DNA of 64,000 bases from UBA6522 sp965204155 (lineage in GTDB: Bacteria > Pseudomonadota > Gammaproteobacteria > Steroidobacterales > Rariloculaceae): the NCBI GenBank assembly GCA_965204155.1, contig OZ241971.1, forward strand, positions 3,844,001 to 3,908,000, read 5' to 3'. The translations under genes were made by a program, and so were the position numbers. Numbering within the stretch: position 1 is the first letter of the stretch; every line of letters starts with the position of its first letter. Shown here piece after piece: positions 26,118-35,617 of this stretch. The notes under the pieces are model-generated. The model saw only the letters and a list, made by a program, of their open reading frames with translations. It was not told where the DNA came from and did not search any database.

Positions 26118-27725
26118 ATGAATTCCAGGTCAAATTTCCCGCCCACAATGATTGGCAGTGGTCTCGTTGCCGTGTCTTTCTGCCTGTTCGCCGCGCTTGT
26201 CTTCGCGCAGAGCGTGCCCGTTGCTCCGGCAGCGACGGAAAGGCCGCCGAACATCGTCTTCTTCATGGTCGACGACCTGGGCTGGAGTGACATCGGCGTC
26301 TTCGGCAGCACGTTCTACGAGACGCCGAACATCGACCGGCTGGCCGAACAGGGTGTGCGCTTCACCAACGCCTACGCCGCCGCGCACGTCTGCTCGCCAA
26401 CGCGCGCGGCACTGCTGACCGGCAAGTATCCGGCGCGGCTGCGCCTGACGGACTGGTTGCCGGGGCGCCCCGGGCGCGACTTCGAACGGTTGCTGAGCGG
26501 CGAGAAGCTGGCGGCCCTGCCGCTTGGGGAACTCACCCTGGCCGAAGCGTTGCAGGAGCACGGCTACCGGACGGGGATCTTCGGCAAGTGGCACCTCGGC
26601 GACGGCGAAGCCGGCCCCCTCCACCAGGGATTCGACGTCCAGGCGCCTCGATTCTACGGATCGACCCCTCGGGGCGGCTACTTCCCGCCGTACAGGATGG
26701 AAGGCCTGACGGTCGAGGGAGAGGAGGACACCTACCTCACCGACCGGATCACCGACCTGGCTCTGGAGTTCATGGAGCAGAGCCGGGAGTCGCCCTTCTT
26801 CCTCTATCTGTCGCACTTCGCCGTACACGACCCGATCGAGGGGCGTCCGGACCTGGTATTGCGGTACCGGGAGAAGCTGAAATCGGCGGAAGCGCCGGCT
26901 GGTCCCGCATACAGACTGGAGGGTAACCCGGACGATCCCGAGCCGCTTTCGCCCGCCCAACTGGATGCCCTGGGGCAGGAGCCCTCGCATGGGGAATACC
27001 GGGTGTTGCCCCGGCGCACGGTCAAGATCAAGCAGCATCAGGACAATGTCCAGTTCGCCGCGATGGTCACCACCGTCGACGAAAGCATGGGGCGTGTGCT
27101 CCGCATGCTTGAGGAGCTGGGACTGACGGAGCATACGATCGTCGTCTTTTACTCCGACAACGGAGGCATGGCGGCAGCCAACTTCGGCAATCCGGAGCGG
27201 GTGGTGGACCCCGGCGAGCTGGACGTCGCTTACGCCACGTCCAGTCTGCCCCTGCGCGGCGCGAAGGGCTGGTTGTACGAAGGCGGCATACGGGTGCCCC
27301 TGATCGTGCGGTGGCCGGGCGTCGGCCAGGCCGGCGCGGTTCGCGACGAAGCCGTGATCAGCACCGACTTCTATCCGACCCTGCTCGAGATGGCCGGCTT
27401 GCCGGCCAGGCCGGATCAGCACGTCGACGGCGTGAGCTTTGCCGGCGCTCTCGAAGGCGGCGCATTCGAGCGCGGCGCGATCTTCTGGCACTTCCCGCAC
27501 TACAGCAATCACGGCATGCAGAGTCCCGGCGGCGCGATCCGGGATGGTGCCTACAAGCTGCTGGAGTACTTCGAAAACGGCACCGTGCAGCTCTTCGATC
27601 TTCAGAACGATCCCGGCGAACAGCGCGATCTGGCTGCCGAGCAGCCTGAGCAAGCTGCCGAACTGCGTGCCCGGCTTCACGCCTGGCGCGAGTCCGTTTC
27701 GGCTGCGATGCCGACGGCTCGCTGA
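26118..27725 (+). CDS. Sulfatase (arylsulfatase A/iduronate-sulfatase-like)
   Basis: A 535-residue secreted type I sulfatase. Signal peptide to ALVFAQ, metal pair in MVDDLGWSDIGVFGSTF, activation motif VCSPTRAALLTGKYP with Cys92, FGKWHLGDGE, and VVFYSDNGGM. The C-terminal part has WHFPHYSNHGMQSPGGAI and LLEYFENGTVQLFDLQNDPGE, typical of the S1 sulfatases acting on sulfated polysaccharides. GGGAGG precedes the ATG. It follows the previous sulfatase by 83 bases and precedes a DUF6152-type gene. Formylglycine modification is inferred. The exact sulfated substrate is unknown. Confidence 0.93.
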   Translation: MNSRSNFPPTMIGSGLVAVSFCLFAALVFAQSVPVAPAATERPPNIVFFMVDDLGWSDIGVFGSTFYETPNIDRLAEQGVRFTNAYAAAHVCSPTRAALLTGKYPARLRLTDWLPGRPGRDFERLLSGEKLAALPLGELTLAEALQEHGYRTGIFGKWHLGDGEAGPLHQGFDVQAPRFYGSTPRGGYFPPYRMEGLTVEGEEDTYLTDRITDLALEFMEQSRESPFFLYLSHFAVHDPIEGRPDLVLRYREKLKSAEAPAGPAYRLEGNPDDPEPLSPAQLDALGQEPSHGEYRVLPRRTVKIKQHQDNVQFAAMVTTVDESMGRVLRMLEELGLTEHTIVVFYSDNGGMAAANFGNPERVVDPGELDVAYATSSLPLRGAKGWLYEGGIRVPLIVRWPGVGQAGAVRDEAVISTDFYPTLLEMAGLPARPDQHVDGVSFAGALEGGAFERGAIFWHFPHYSNHGMQSPGGAIRDGAYKLLEYFENGTVQLFDLQNDPGEQRDLAAEQPEQAAELRARLHAWRESVSAAMPTAR

Positions 27726-27792
27726 GGCCCTGCCTGGAGTTTCAGCGGCCTGCATTGCAAACTCAACCGGATCGGGCCTACAGAGCCGTGCA

Positions 27793-27820
27793 TTGAAGAC
27801 TCTCTCCGATCAGGTATATT
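27793..27820 (+). promoter_or_regulatory. Possible sigma70 promoter
   Basis: TTGAAG (27793-27798) and TATATT (27815-27820) are 16 bases apart, about 30 bases upstream of the DUF6152-type gene at 27851. This is near the housekeeping consensus. It would drive that gene and the sulfatase behind it. Confidence 0.4.
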
Positions 27821-27850
27821 GATCGGGTTCGATAATTCCTGGGGACGACC

Positions 27851-28876
27851 ATGAGATCATTTACCGTTTGCTGGGCGCTATTGGCGCTCTCCTTGCCGGC
27901 GCTGGGACACCATTCCGTTGTGGCGTTCTACGAAATGGACAGGCGAGTGCAAATCGAGGGTACCGTCACCGAAGTCTTCTGGAGAAATCCCCATACCGGA
28001 TTCACGATCGAAGTGGTGAATGCTGACGGTGTGGTCGAAGAATGGGTTACGGAAGGCAACACGACGAGCGAACTGATACGAAGGGGATTTACCAGGGACT
28101 CCGTGAAGGTCGGCGACCGCGTCAGGGCAGGCGGGAGAGTTTCCCGGCGAGGCGATCGCATGATATTCGGCGGCCCTTCTCATGTGCTCTTGCCTGACGG
28201 CGAAGAGGTACCGGTGCGACGAACCGAGTCATCGGAAGACGAGGTGGTGCTCGCCAGTGCGGCCGATGCTGCCGGCACCGGAATTTTCAAGGTATGGAGT
28301 TTTGAGACTCGATATCAGCTCCGCAACCCGTTCGTGCTCACGCCTGCAGCCCAGGAAGCGCTGGACGGTTACGACGCGAGAACCGACGATCCGAGTCTCC
28401 AGTGCATACCGCCGGGTATGCCCAACGCCATCCTCAATCCCTATCCCATCGAGCTGATCGACGAGGGTGACCGGATCGTCCAGCGGATCGAGGAATGGGG
28501 TCAGCAGCGCGTGTTTCACATGAGTGAAGAGGCCGGTAGCCAGTCCCAGGCGCCAAGTCATCTAGGATATTCGGTCGGGCGCTGGGAGGGGGATGTGCTC
28601 GTCGTCGAAACGACACGGTTCAACTGGCCGTTCCTCGATCAGGACGGCAGGCCGATGAGCGAGAACGTCTCGATGCTCGAACGCTACACGATGAGCGAGG
28701 ACGAGACCGAGCTTGCGTACGAGATCATCATCACGGATCCGGAGTACCTGGTGGAACCGGCAATCTGGGATCACACCTGGTTCTACAAGCCCGGCGATGA
28801 GATGCTGCCGGGTATAGAGCCCGGCGAACGTTTCGAGTGCGAACTTCGGGACACCGATATTTCGATATACAGGTAA
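27851..28876 (+). CDS. DUF6152-type exported protein (two-domain form)
   Basis: A 341-residue exported protein. The signal peptide ends at LPALG and the mature part starts HHSVVAFYEMDRRVQIEGTVTEVFWRNPHTGFTI, the DUF6152 pattern. The C-terminal domain has YDARTDDPSLQCIPPGMPNAILNPYPIEL and LGYSVGRWEGDVLVVETTRFNWPF, shared with the paralogues at 11330, 38874 and 39660. The gene is 12 bases before a sulfatase gene, so they are co-transcribed. Function unknown. The recurring gene neighbourhood (sulfatases, PQQ enzymes, TonB or TRAP transport) suggests a helper role in periplasmic substrate use, which is inference. Confidence 0.85.
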   Translation: MRSFTVCWALLALSLPALGHHSVVAFYEMDRRVQIEGTVTEVFWRNPHTGFTIEVVNADGVVEEWVTEGNTTSELIRRGFTRDSVKVGDRVRAGGRVSRRGDRMIFGGPSHVLLPDGEEVPVRRTESSEDEVVLASAADAAGTGIFKVWSFETRYQLRNPFVLTPAAQEALDGYDARTDDPSLQCIPPGMPNAILNPYPIELIDEGDRIVQRIEEWGQQRVFHMSEEAGSQSQAPSHLGYSVGRWEGDVLVVETTRFNWPFLDQDGRPMSENVSMLERYTMSEDETELAYEIIITDPEYLVEPAIWDHTWFYKPGDEMLPGIEPGERFECELRDTDISIYR

Positions 28877-28888
28877 TGGGCAACAATA

Positions 28889-30367
28889 ATGGGCAATAAC
28901 ATTGCGAAGGCGGCTTTTTGCCTGCTCGTTGCGGCCTCCGCCGCCAACGCGCAGGGGCCCGACGGATCGCGTCCCAACATCCTGGTCATCCTGGGCGATG
29001 ACATGGGCGTGGAAACGCTGGCGAGCTTCGGCGTGGGAACGCAGACGCCGAGGACGGCGACCCTGGATGCGCTGGCCGAGCGCGGCGTTCGCTTTACCAA
29101 CATGTGGTCCCAGTCGATGTGTTCGCCGACCCGGGCGACGATTCTGACGGGCCGCTACGGCTTTCGTACCGGCGTGGGCGGCCCCACCGGCGACGGCGAG
29201 GCGCGAGGACCGATGCCCGAGCCGCCGCCGGTCCCGGCCGGAGTCGTTGAGTTCGGCATGGGTGCGGGAACGGGCATGGGCATGGGCATGGGCTTCACAT
29301 TCACCGGTATCGACGACGGTGCCCGGTGGGGGATCGGCCGGGACGAGTTTGCGTTGACTCAGGCGCTCTCCGCCGGTCCGGATCCGGGTTATGACAAGGC
29401 GGCGTTCGGCAAGTGGCACCTCGCCGACGTTCGCAACGGTTGGCAGGATCATCCCAATCTCGTGGGTTTCGACCACTTCTCGGGTCTGATCCGCTGCTGT
29501 CCCGAGAGCTACTTCGCCTGGGTGCACCTGGAAAATGGCGAGTTCTCGACTCGAAGCGGCTACGCGGTCACCGACAAGGTGGATGAGGCCATTGAATGGC
29601 TGGGCGCCCCATCCGGGCGTGACGCGCCGTGGTTTCTCTGGCTCGCGTTCAATTCACCGCATACGCCCATTCACATGCCGCCCCGGGATCTGCTGCAATC
29701 CGATTTTTCGGATTTTGGCGTGGCGGATGCCGAGCAGCAGGATCCGCGCTTCTTCGATGCCATGATGGAGGCCATGGACACGGAGATCGGCCGGCTGCTC
29801 GATCACATCGGCCCGGAGGTGCTCGAGAACACCTACGTCCTGTTCATCGGCGACAACGGCACCGGCGATAATGCGGTCCGTGCGCCGTTTCGACCGGGGT
29901 ACGCGAAAGGGTCGCTCTACAACGGCGGCATTCATGTGCCCTTCATGATTGCGGGACCCGGCGTGGCGAGCGGCGCCGTGTCCGATGCGCTCGTGAACTC
30001 GGCGGACCTGTTTGCCACGCTGCTCGAACTGGCGGGCATCGACAGCGCAGAGGCAGTGCCCGAAGGAATCACCGTGGACTCGGTGAGTCTGGTGCCCTAT
30101 CTCTCGGACCCCGGCCGCGAGTCGATTCGACAATGGGTCTATGCCGATTCCTTTACTACCGACGCGGGTCTCGAAAGCGGTGGGTACACGATGCGCAACC
30201 AGCGTTACAAATTGCTGGTGGACCAGGGCGTCGAGCATTTCTTCGATCTGCAGGAAGACCCGTACGAGCACAACGACCTGATGGCCGGCGAACTATCCGA
30301 GGAGGAACAGGCGCAACTCGACGCGCTGAGGGCGCAAATCGACGCGTTACACGGCAGCGAGGGGTAG
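28889..30367 (+). CDS. Sulfatase with a Gly/Met-rich insert
   Basis: A 492-residue secreted type I sulfatase. Signal peptide ends at AANAQ. Metal pair in ILGDDMGVETLASF, activation motif MCSPTRATILTGRYGF with Cys78, GKWHLADV, and LFIGDNGTGDN. A 30-odd residue insert after the activation motif is rich in Pro, Gly and Met (FGMGAGTGMGMGMGF), coded by short tandem repeats of GGGCAT. The same Gly/Met style occurs in the DUF6152-type proteins and in the protein at 31127, so it may be a shared adaptation of exported proteins here. The downstream half has CPESYFAWVHLENGE, unusual for the family. Substrate unknown. Confidence 0.9.
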   Translation: MGNNIAKAAFCLLVAASAANAQGPDGSRPNILVILGDDMGVETLASFGVGTQTPRTATLDALAERGVRFTNMWSQSMCSPTRATILTGRYGFRTGVGGPTGDGEARGPMPEPPPVPAGVVEFGMGAGTGMGMGMGFTFTGIDDGARWGIGRDEFALTQALSAGPDPGYDKAAFGKWHLADVRNGWQDHPNLVGFDHFSGLIRCCPESYFAWVHLENGEFSTRSGYAVTDKVDEAIEWLGAPSGRDAPWFLWLAFNSPHTPIHMPPRDLLQSDFSDFGVADAEQQDPRFFDAMMEAMDTEIGRLLDHIGPEVLENTYVLFIGDNGTGDNAVRAPFRPGYAKGSLYNGGIHVPFMIAGPGVASGAVSDALVNSADLFATLLELAGIDSAEAVPEGITVDSVSLVPYLSDPGRESIRQWVYADSFTTDAGLESGGYTMRNQRYKLLVDQGVEHFFDLQEDPYEHNDLMAGELSEEEQAQLDALRAQIDALHGSEG

Positions 30368-30437
30368 CGGGAAAGTCGTTGGCATAGCCGGTATGGCGAA
30401 GTACCGGATCCGGCACATCAACGGATAAGGAACCGAA

Positions 30438-30995
30438 TCAGCCGTCCCCGGAGTCCTGCTCGAAGGTCCCGTCGACGAGTACGAACATCATCCTGCACAC
30501 GGCATTGGAACGGTTGCTCCAGGCGTGGTTGGTGCCTCTCTGGATGACGGTGTCGCCGGCCTTGATCAACACCTCCGAGTCGTCCAGCACCAGGTAGATT
30601 TCCCCCTCAAGGCAGAGCGCGAAGTCCACGGTTTCCGTTCGGTGCATCAGGGGATGCGGCGCGGCGCCGCTGCTGTCGCCCACGTGACCGGCGCCGACGG
30701 AGTCCCACGCCGCCTTCGCTGCATCGGAATCCACGTCGTCAATCCAGCCCTTCTCGGGCGGGAATTCGATCACCCTGAAAACCGAGCCGTTGGCTGGCGG
30801 CAAAAGACCGATGGTGCCTGTCGTGGTTTCCTCCGGGCCAAAGACCCTTGCCGGGGCACTGTCCAGACGCCAGACGTTGTGAATGGCCACGCCCGGACGG
30901 TGGGCCGGGCGGACAATATTGGTGACGTCTGCGTCCGAGACCACAATGGCCTTGCCGTTCTCGTCGTGACCCGTGACAACTCGCCTTACGCCCAT
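30438..30995 (-). CDS. Cupin-domain protein
   Basis: A 185-residue cytoplasmic protein. The C-terminal half is a cupin_2 barrel: MHRTETVDFALCLEGEIYLVLDDSEVLIKAGDTVIQRGTNHAWSN. The first motif contains His, Glu-like residues and the second the final metal His (NHAW). The N-terminal half (VTGHDENGKAIVVSDADVTN) is typical of cupins linked to aromatic or hydroxyacid breakdown. I chose the ATG at 30995 because GAGG lies six bases before it; the GTG at 31013 has no such site. Divergent from the secreted protein at 31127. Substrate unknown. Confidence 0.85.
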   Translation of the reverse strand: MGVRRVVTGHDENGKAIVVSDADVTNIVRPAHRPGVAIHNVWRLDSAPARVFGPEETTTGTIGLLPPANGSVFRVIEFPPEKGWIDDVDSDAAKAAWDSVGAGHVGDSSGAAPHPLMHRTETVDFALCLEGEIYLVLDDSEVLIKAGDTVIQRGTNHAWSNRSNAVCRMMFVLVDGTFEQDSGDG

Positions 30996-31126
30996 ACCTA
31001 ACCTCTGTACCACCGGGAAATACGACTGTTTGACCCCGCAATCAGCCGGAGAATGGCCAATCCGGCCGCTGGCCGCGTATCATATCGAAAACGTCCCGGG
31101 TCAAGAACCACGTTGCGGGTTGTAGC

Positions 31127-31771
31127 ATGAAGCCAGGAAGCTTGGCGGTAGTCAGTGTTGTATGTGCGGCGATTTCATCTCCGGTCGCTGCGCAAATGGG
31201 TGGAGGCATGGGCGGGGCGCCGCAGGGCATGGCCGGACAGGTTGTGCTCCAATCCCCCGAAGGCGAGACCATGATGGTGCCCTTGCCCGATGGCTGGACG
31301 CCCTACCAGCGTGAGGCCGAAGAAAAGGATGAACGATATGTTTTCCCCGGCGGGCAAGAGCCGTCCGACTGGAGGGAAGCCCTGCGCCAGGAGACCTATC
31401 GCACCACGGCGGGAATCACGAGGGCGGATCGCGTCTACGAGCTGCGCTCCGAAAGCGATGCAAACAGTTGCGTGTCATTCGACTCGCGAGTACTGGGCGA
31501 GGGTCCGGAAAACGGATACTCCATGGTTCTCTGGCGGCAGGTGTGCGAACTGGCCGACGGCCAGATGCTGGCATCCCTGAACAAGACGGTGCTCGGCAAT
31601 GACCGGCTCCATATCCTCAGCATGATATGGAAGCAGGATCCACCCACCCGATCATGGACCCAGTGGACGAACTACATGACCGGCGTTTACGTCTGCGATC
31701 CCGGCCGCGTCGAGGAGCACCCCTGCCGGCCGGCCGGGGCGCCGGCGGGAATGGGCGGCATGCGCCGCTGA
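31127..31771 (+). CDS. Secreted protein of unknown function
   Basis: A 214-residue exported protein. Signal peptide ends at SSPVAAQ, followed by a Gly/Met-rich start (MGGGMGGAPQGMAG) and, at the very end, another PAGMGGMRR. The core has four spaced cysteines (NSCVSFDSR, RQVCELADG, VYVCDPGR, HPCRPAG) and no motif I recognise. The Gly/Met tracts resemble those in neighbouring DUF6152-type proteins. No clear ribosome binding site. Function unknown. Confidence 0.75.
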   Translation: MKPGSLAVVSVVCAAISSPVAAQMGGGMGGAPQGMAGQVVLQSPEGETMMVPLPDGWTPYQREAEEKDERYVFPGGQEPSDWREALRQETYRTTAGITRADRVYELRSESDANSCVSFDSRVLGEGPENGYSMVLWRQVCELADGQMLASLNKTVLGNDRLHILSMIWKQDPPTRSWTQWTNYMTGVYVCDPGRVEEHPCRPAGAPAGMGGMRR

Positions 31772-31840
31772 CCGGAGTCCAGGCGCGGCGGCCGCGAAGC
31801 CGCCGCGGGTCATCGGTGCCCGGCACGTGTGCCGTTCGAA

Positions 31841-34800
31841 CTAAAGCGTGTCCCTCAGTTCCTCCAGGCGGCGAATGATGTTGCCGAGTTCCCGGTCGAG
31901 CTGCTCGGTCTTGTAGCCCGGGATGTCGTGATCGCGGCGTACCTGGTCCACCACCAGGCGCACCGTCTCAATCTGGAGCAGCTTCTGGTCGACCGCTGCG
32001 GGCGTCAGGTCGAGGCGGCCTTCCTCGGCGTTGTTGACTTCGTTGTCGAATACGTACAGCAGGCGCCGGCCGGTCTCGATCACGTCGATGGCATCGTCGG
32101 CCACGAACGCGGCCGCCACCCGCATGCTGTAGAACTCCGGATCCTGGAAGATCGCGATGGCATTGTCGATGAGCCGCTTGGCTTCCCGCGCAAGCCGGGG
32201 CTGGAACTCGGGCGTGGTGACCTTGATGCGCCAGTCGGCGCGCAGCTTGACGGACTCCAGGTACCACTGGTCGGTGGGGCGCGTGCGGGCCAATTCGGGG
32301 TCGAGATCCACCAGCCGCTGCCAGTCCTGTTGGGCCGCGGCGCGCCAGCCTTCCACGACAGCCGCCTGGGACCCCGTGAGCCGGCCCGCGAGATCGGTGA
32401 CGTACCCCGGCGTATCCGCTAGCTCCAGCCGGTTCAGCCAGGGCCGAAGCAGGGCGAAGCGGGCCTGGTCGTCCCGGGGATCCGCCAGCAGGGCCGACAG
32501 CAGCACGCGCTGCGACTCGAATGCCTCCCCCTGCCGCTCGAGCCCCATGCCGATGAGCAACAGGGATTCGGGGGAGTTCAGCTCTTCCAGCGTTTCCGCC
32601 AGTTCCACCGCATGCCGCTTGTATCCGCCGCGTTCCAGCCGTTCCGAGATGTAGCCGAAGTTGAGATCGATGGGGAAGTTCCGATGCACCCAGCTTCCGG
32701 CCTGCAAACGCGGATCGTAGGGCAGCGAAAGCTCGATCAGTTCTCCGAAGACCAGCGTTTCTTCCCTTTCCATCGCGACCGCCGACTCGGTCGCCATGCG
32801 ATTGAAATTGTCGGTCAACAGCGGCGCGCCGTCGGCGAAGCGCCGGATGTTCGCCTCGTCCATGGCCAGGGCCGTGAGCACGTCCTCCACCGAACCGATC
32901 CCTTTCTCCAGGTAGTGAATCGGCTCGTCGATCAGCGGCCGGCCCGTCGTGCTCAGGTTCAGCTCGATGTCCAGGGGTTCGTCGGAACCCAGGAAGAACA
33001 GGACTTCGGTGGTCCACTGGTAGACGCGCACGTAGTCATAGACTTCCAGGATCGTGGCGCACAGGCTTCTGAGCAGCGATTCGGTAACGAACTGGCTGTT
33101 CATCCACTGGAGAAATACGCCGCCGGGATTCAGGCGGTCCTTTGCCAACTGCATGAATTCGTGGGTGTACAGGTGCGATGCGCCGGCGGTCCACGGGTGC
33201 GACGGCTGCGAAACGATGGCGTCGTAGCGCTTCGAGGTCAGCCGCATGGCGCTTCTGGCATCGTTGATGAACACCTCGACCCGCGGGTCCTGGAGGGGAT
33301 CGATCGCGCGCTCCTCGCTCAGAATCCGGTTCGCTTCGATGACTTTCGGTTCCAGTTCCACCACGTCCACGGCTTCCACCGACGGCGGCACGCCCTCGAC
33401 GGCCACACCGCCGCCGAACCCGATGATGAGCATGTCCCGGGTGTCGGGCCGGGCCAGCACCGGGACCGTGGAGAGCAGGTGCTGGTTGTGCTGGTAGGGC
33501 GGCGCTCCGCGCAGGTTGGTGGAGGCTTCCGGCAGCCCGTTGGTTCGCAGATTCAGAAAACCGTCTTCCTCCAGCACCAGGACCGTCGCGGAACGGCCCA
33601 CTTCGTAGTAGCGGATCTCCCCCTGGCCGTAGTCGGTCATCGGCGATGTGCGCAGGACCTGTTCCGGAAGCTCCGGCCGGTAGACCAGCGCAATGGCGAT
33701 CAGGCCCACAACCGCGGCCACTGCGGTCCGATACCGGTGCTGGAGTACGAGCAGGCTGGCGGCAACCGCGAGGGCGGCGTTGAGGATCACCGCCATCTGA
33801 ATCGCGCCCTCGTATTTCAGCAAGGGGATGAGAACGAATCCGGCGACGGCGGCGCCGACGATGGCGCCGAAGGTATTCCACGCGTATACCCGGGCGGACG
33901 CCGGTGCGGCATCGGCTTCTCCGGTTGCGAGGATTCGCACGGCGAACGGGAAAGTCGCGCCGATGAACAGTGTCGACGGCAACAGGACGATCATGGCGAT
34001 GGAAGCGTTGCCCCGAAGTCCTGCCGCCTCGGGAATCAGCAGGTGAAGGCTCTCGTATATGACGATCGACGTAATCGCGATCCCGAACTGGGTTACGACG
34101 AATCCCGTGAGTGCGGTACTGGCGCTGCGGGCGTAACGCGCGGCCAGCGCGCTGCCAATGGCGATGCCGCTCAGGAAGGCTGCAAGCATGGTGGAGAACG
34201 CCACGATGCTGCCGCCGAGAATGTGTCCCAGCAACCGGGTCCAGAGCACCTCGTAGGTAAACGTGTTGGCGCCGGAGATCAACATGAGCGGGAGAATCCA
34301 GAACGAGCCGACGAGACGGCCGAAGGGGCTCGTGGCAAACGGGGAGGGCGTTGCGGTGTCGGTTCCGGCAGCCTCGGCCCCTGCGGAGGAGGGCGAAGAT
34401 GCCGCGGCCCGCTTGGCGGCAGCGGGCGACGATGCCGTGCCCCGCCCGATGGCGGCGGGCGACCGCGCCGTTGGTGACGATGCCGCCTCCGCCGCGACGG
34501 CGGGGGACGGGAAAGCGCCGTCGGCGGATTGCAACGGCGCGAGGCTCCGCGCGATCCAGGCCGCGATCAGGAACACCAGGAAGTTGATGAAAACCCCCAC
34601 CCAGACCGTTCCCGACAAACCGAGGGCCGGCAGCAACAGGAATCCCGCGGTGACGGTGCCGCCGACCGCACCGACTGTGTTCAATGCATAGAGCCATCCC
34701 ACCCGCGGCCCGATCTGATCTTCGGAACGGACGACGTACCGGGTCAGCATGGGCAGCGTGGCGCCCATGCAGCCCGTGGGAATTGCCAGCACGATGAAGG

Positions 34801-35245
34801 CCACCACCAGGTAGAACATGGATTGGCCCAGGCCGCTGGCATCGGCAGGCTCCGGCTGCCCGCCCAGAATTCCGCCGTAGAGCAGGTTCGCCAGCGCCAG
34901 CAACAGCGGTACCGCCAGGGCGGACAGCGCGACGCCGGCTTCCAGGATTCCATACACAAGCACGGGACGCGTGATCCGGTTGACGTAGCGCCCGGCAATG
35001 CCGGCGCCCACCGCCAGTCCCGCCATGTAGGCCGACAGCACGGTGGCGACGGCAAGCTCGGAGGTGCCGAACACCACCGAAAACTGGCGCATCCAGGCCG
35101 TCTGGTAGAGAAGGGCGGCAAAGCCCGAGAGCACGAAGCATGCGCTCACGCCGAGCAACGTGCCGGCGGCCGACGGCGGGGAGGCGGGCGCCGCCGCAGG
35201 CGCGACGGATTTTGCCCTGACCCGCTTACGTTTCTTTCTGCTCAT
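31841..35245 (-). CDS. Fused membrane permease/spermidine-synthase-like protein with helical repeat tail
   Basis: A 1134-residue protein. The N-terminal half is a multi-pass permease: two blocks of about six helices (SGFAALLYQTAWMRQFS; NTFTYEVLWTRLLGHILG), joined by a long Ala/Ser/Pro linker. The middle is a spermidine-synthase-like methyltransferase fold: IGFGGGVAVEGVPPS, VDVVELEPKVIEANR, INDARSAMRLT and YDAIVSQPSHPW. The nucleotide-binding Gly motif is present, but the polyamine-binding Asp motif is replaced (SQPSHPW instead of DxxDP). So it need not make spermidine. The last 300 residues are helical and may be TPR-like. The ATG at 35245 begins the basic stretch MSRKKRKRVR. It is immediately downstream of the toxin-antitoxin pair. 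Confidence 0.85.
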   Translation of the reverse strand: MSRKKRKRVRAKSVAPAAAPASPPSAAGTLLGVSACFVLSGFAALLYQTAWMRQFSVVFGTSELAVATVLSAYMAGLAVGAGIAGRYVNRITRPVLVYGILEAGVALSALAVPLLLALANLLYGGILGGQPEPADASGLGQSMFYLVVAFIVLAIPTGCMGATLPMLTRYVVRSEDQIGPRVGWLYALNTVGAVGGTVTAGFLLLPALGLSGTVWVGVFINFLVFLIAAWIARSLAPLQSADGAFPSPAVAAEAASSPTARSPAAIGRGTASSPAAAKRAAASSPSSAGAEAAGTDTATPSPFATSPFGRLVGSFWILPLMLISGANTFTYEVLWTRLLGHILGGSIVAFSTMLAAFLSGIAIGSALAARYARSASTALTGFVVTQFGIAITSIVIYESLHLLIPEAAGLRGNASIAMIVLLPSTLFIGATFPFAVRILATGEADAAPASARVYAWNTFGAIVGAAVAGFVLIPLLKYEGAIQMAVILNAALAVAASLLVLQHRYRTAVAAVVGLIAIALVYRPELPEQVLRTSPMTDYGQGEIRYYEVGRSATVLVLEEDGFLNLRTNGLPEASTNLRGAPPYQHNQHLLSTVPVLARPDTRDMLIIGFGGGVAVEGVPPSVEAVDVVELEPKVIEANRILSEERAIDPLQDPRVEVFINDARSAMRLTSKRYDAIVSQPSHPWTAGASHLYTHEFMQLAKDRLNPGGVFLQWMNSQFVTESLLRSLCATILEVYDYVRVYQWTTEVLFFLGSDEPLDIELNLSTTGRPLIDEPIHYLEKGIGSVEDVLTALAMDEANIRRFADGAPLLTDNFNRMATESAVAMEREETLVFGELIELSLPYDPRLQAGSWVHRNFPIDLNFGYISERLERGGYKRHAVELAETLEELNSPESLLLIGMGLERQGEAFESQRVLLSALLADPRDDQARFALLRPWLNRLELADTPGYVTDLAGRLTGSQAAVVEGWRAAAQQDWQRLVDLDPELARTRPTDQWYLESVKLRADWRIKVTTPEFQPRLAREAKRLIDNAIAIFQDPEFYSMRVAAAFVADDAIDVIETGRRLLYVFDNEVNNAEEGRLDLTPAAVDQKLLQIETVRLVVDQVRRDHDIPGYKTEQLDRELGNIIRRLEELRDTL

Positions 35246-35266
35246 TGAAGTCGATCTCGGCAACGG

Positions 35267-35617
35267 TCATTTGAACAGCTCCGCATGGGTGCCGACGCGT
35301 GTGAAATACACCGTACCGCTTGGGCCATCCGCATCGTCAATGCGATAGACGAGTAGAAAATCCCCTCCTACATGGCACTCGCGGTATCTCTCCCATTCAC
35401 TCTTCAGCGGGTGGTCTTTCCGTTCGGGACCGAGCGGGGCGTCGTTTGCGATGAGCAGCAGCATGACCGCCTTCAGCCGCTTCATATCGTATCTCCCCGA
35501 ACGCGAGAGCCGCGCCCAGTCCTTGAGAAAATTCCTGGCGTAATCTACCCGGCGCGGCAGCTTGGTCCGCTTACTTGCGGCTGGCTTTTTCAAGTTCCGC
35601 AAACATCTCGTCCGCAT
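35267..35617 (-). CDS. yafQ: RelE/YafQ-family toxin
   Basis: A 116-residue mRNA interferase of the RelE superfamily that cleaves mRNA on the ribosome when not bound by its antitoxin. The core matches YafQ: RNFLKDWARLSRSGRYD, then DHPLKSEWERYRECHVGGDFLLVYRIDD and FTRVGTHAELF. The catalytic-type residues (His of DHPL, His of ECHVGGD, His of GTHAELF) are all present. The gene is downstream of its antitoxin and overlaps it if the ATG at 35617 is used. A TTG at 35593 would leave a shorter overlap; the conserved core starts only near residue 24, so the start is uncertain. Confidence 0.88.
   Translation of the reverse strand: MRTRCLRNLKKPAASKRTKLPRRVDYARNFLKDWARLSRSGRYDMKRLKAVMLLLIANDAPLGPERKDHPLKSEWERYRECHVGGDFLLVYRIDDADGPSGTVYFTRVGTHAELFK

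Noticed and set aside
32612..34477. Plus-strand open frame opposite the permease/spermidine-synthase-like gene
   Set aside because: Antisense shadow with low-complexity, Arg/His/Gly-rich text and no start site.
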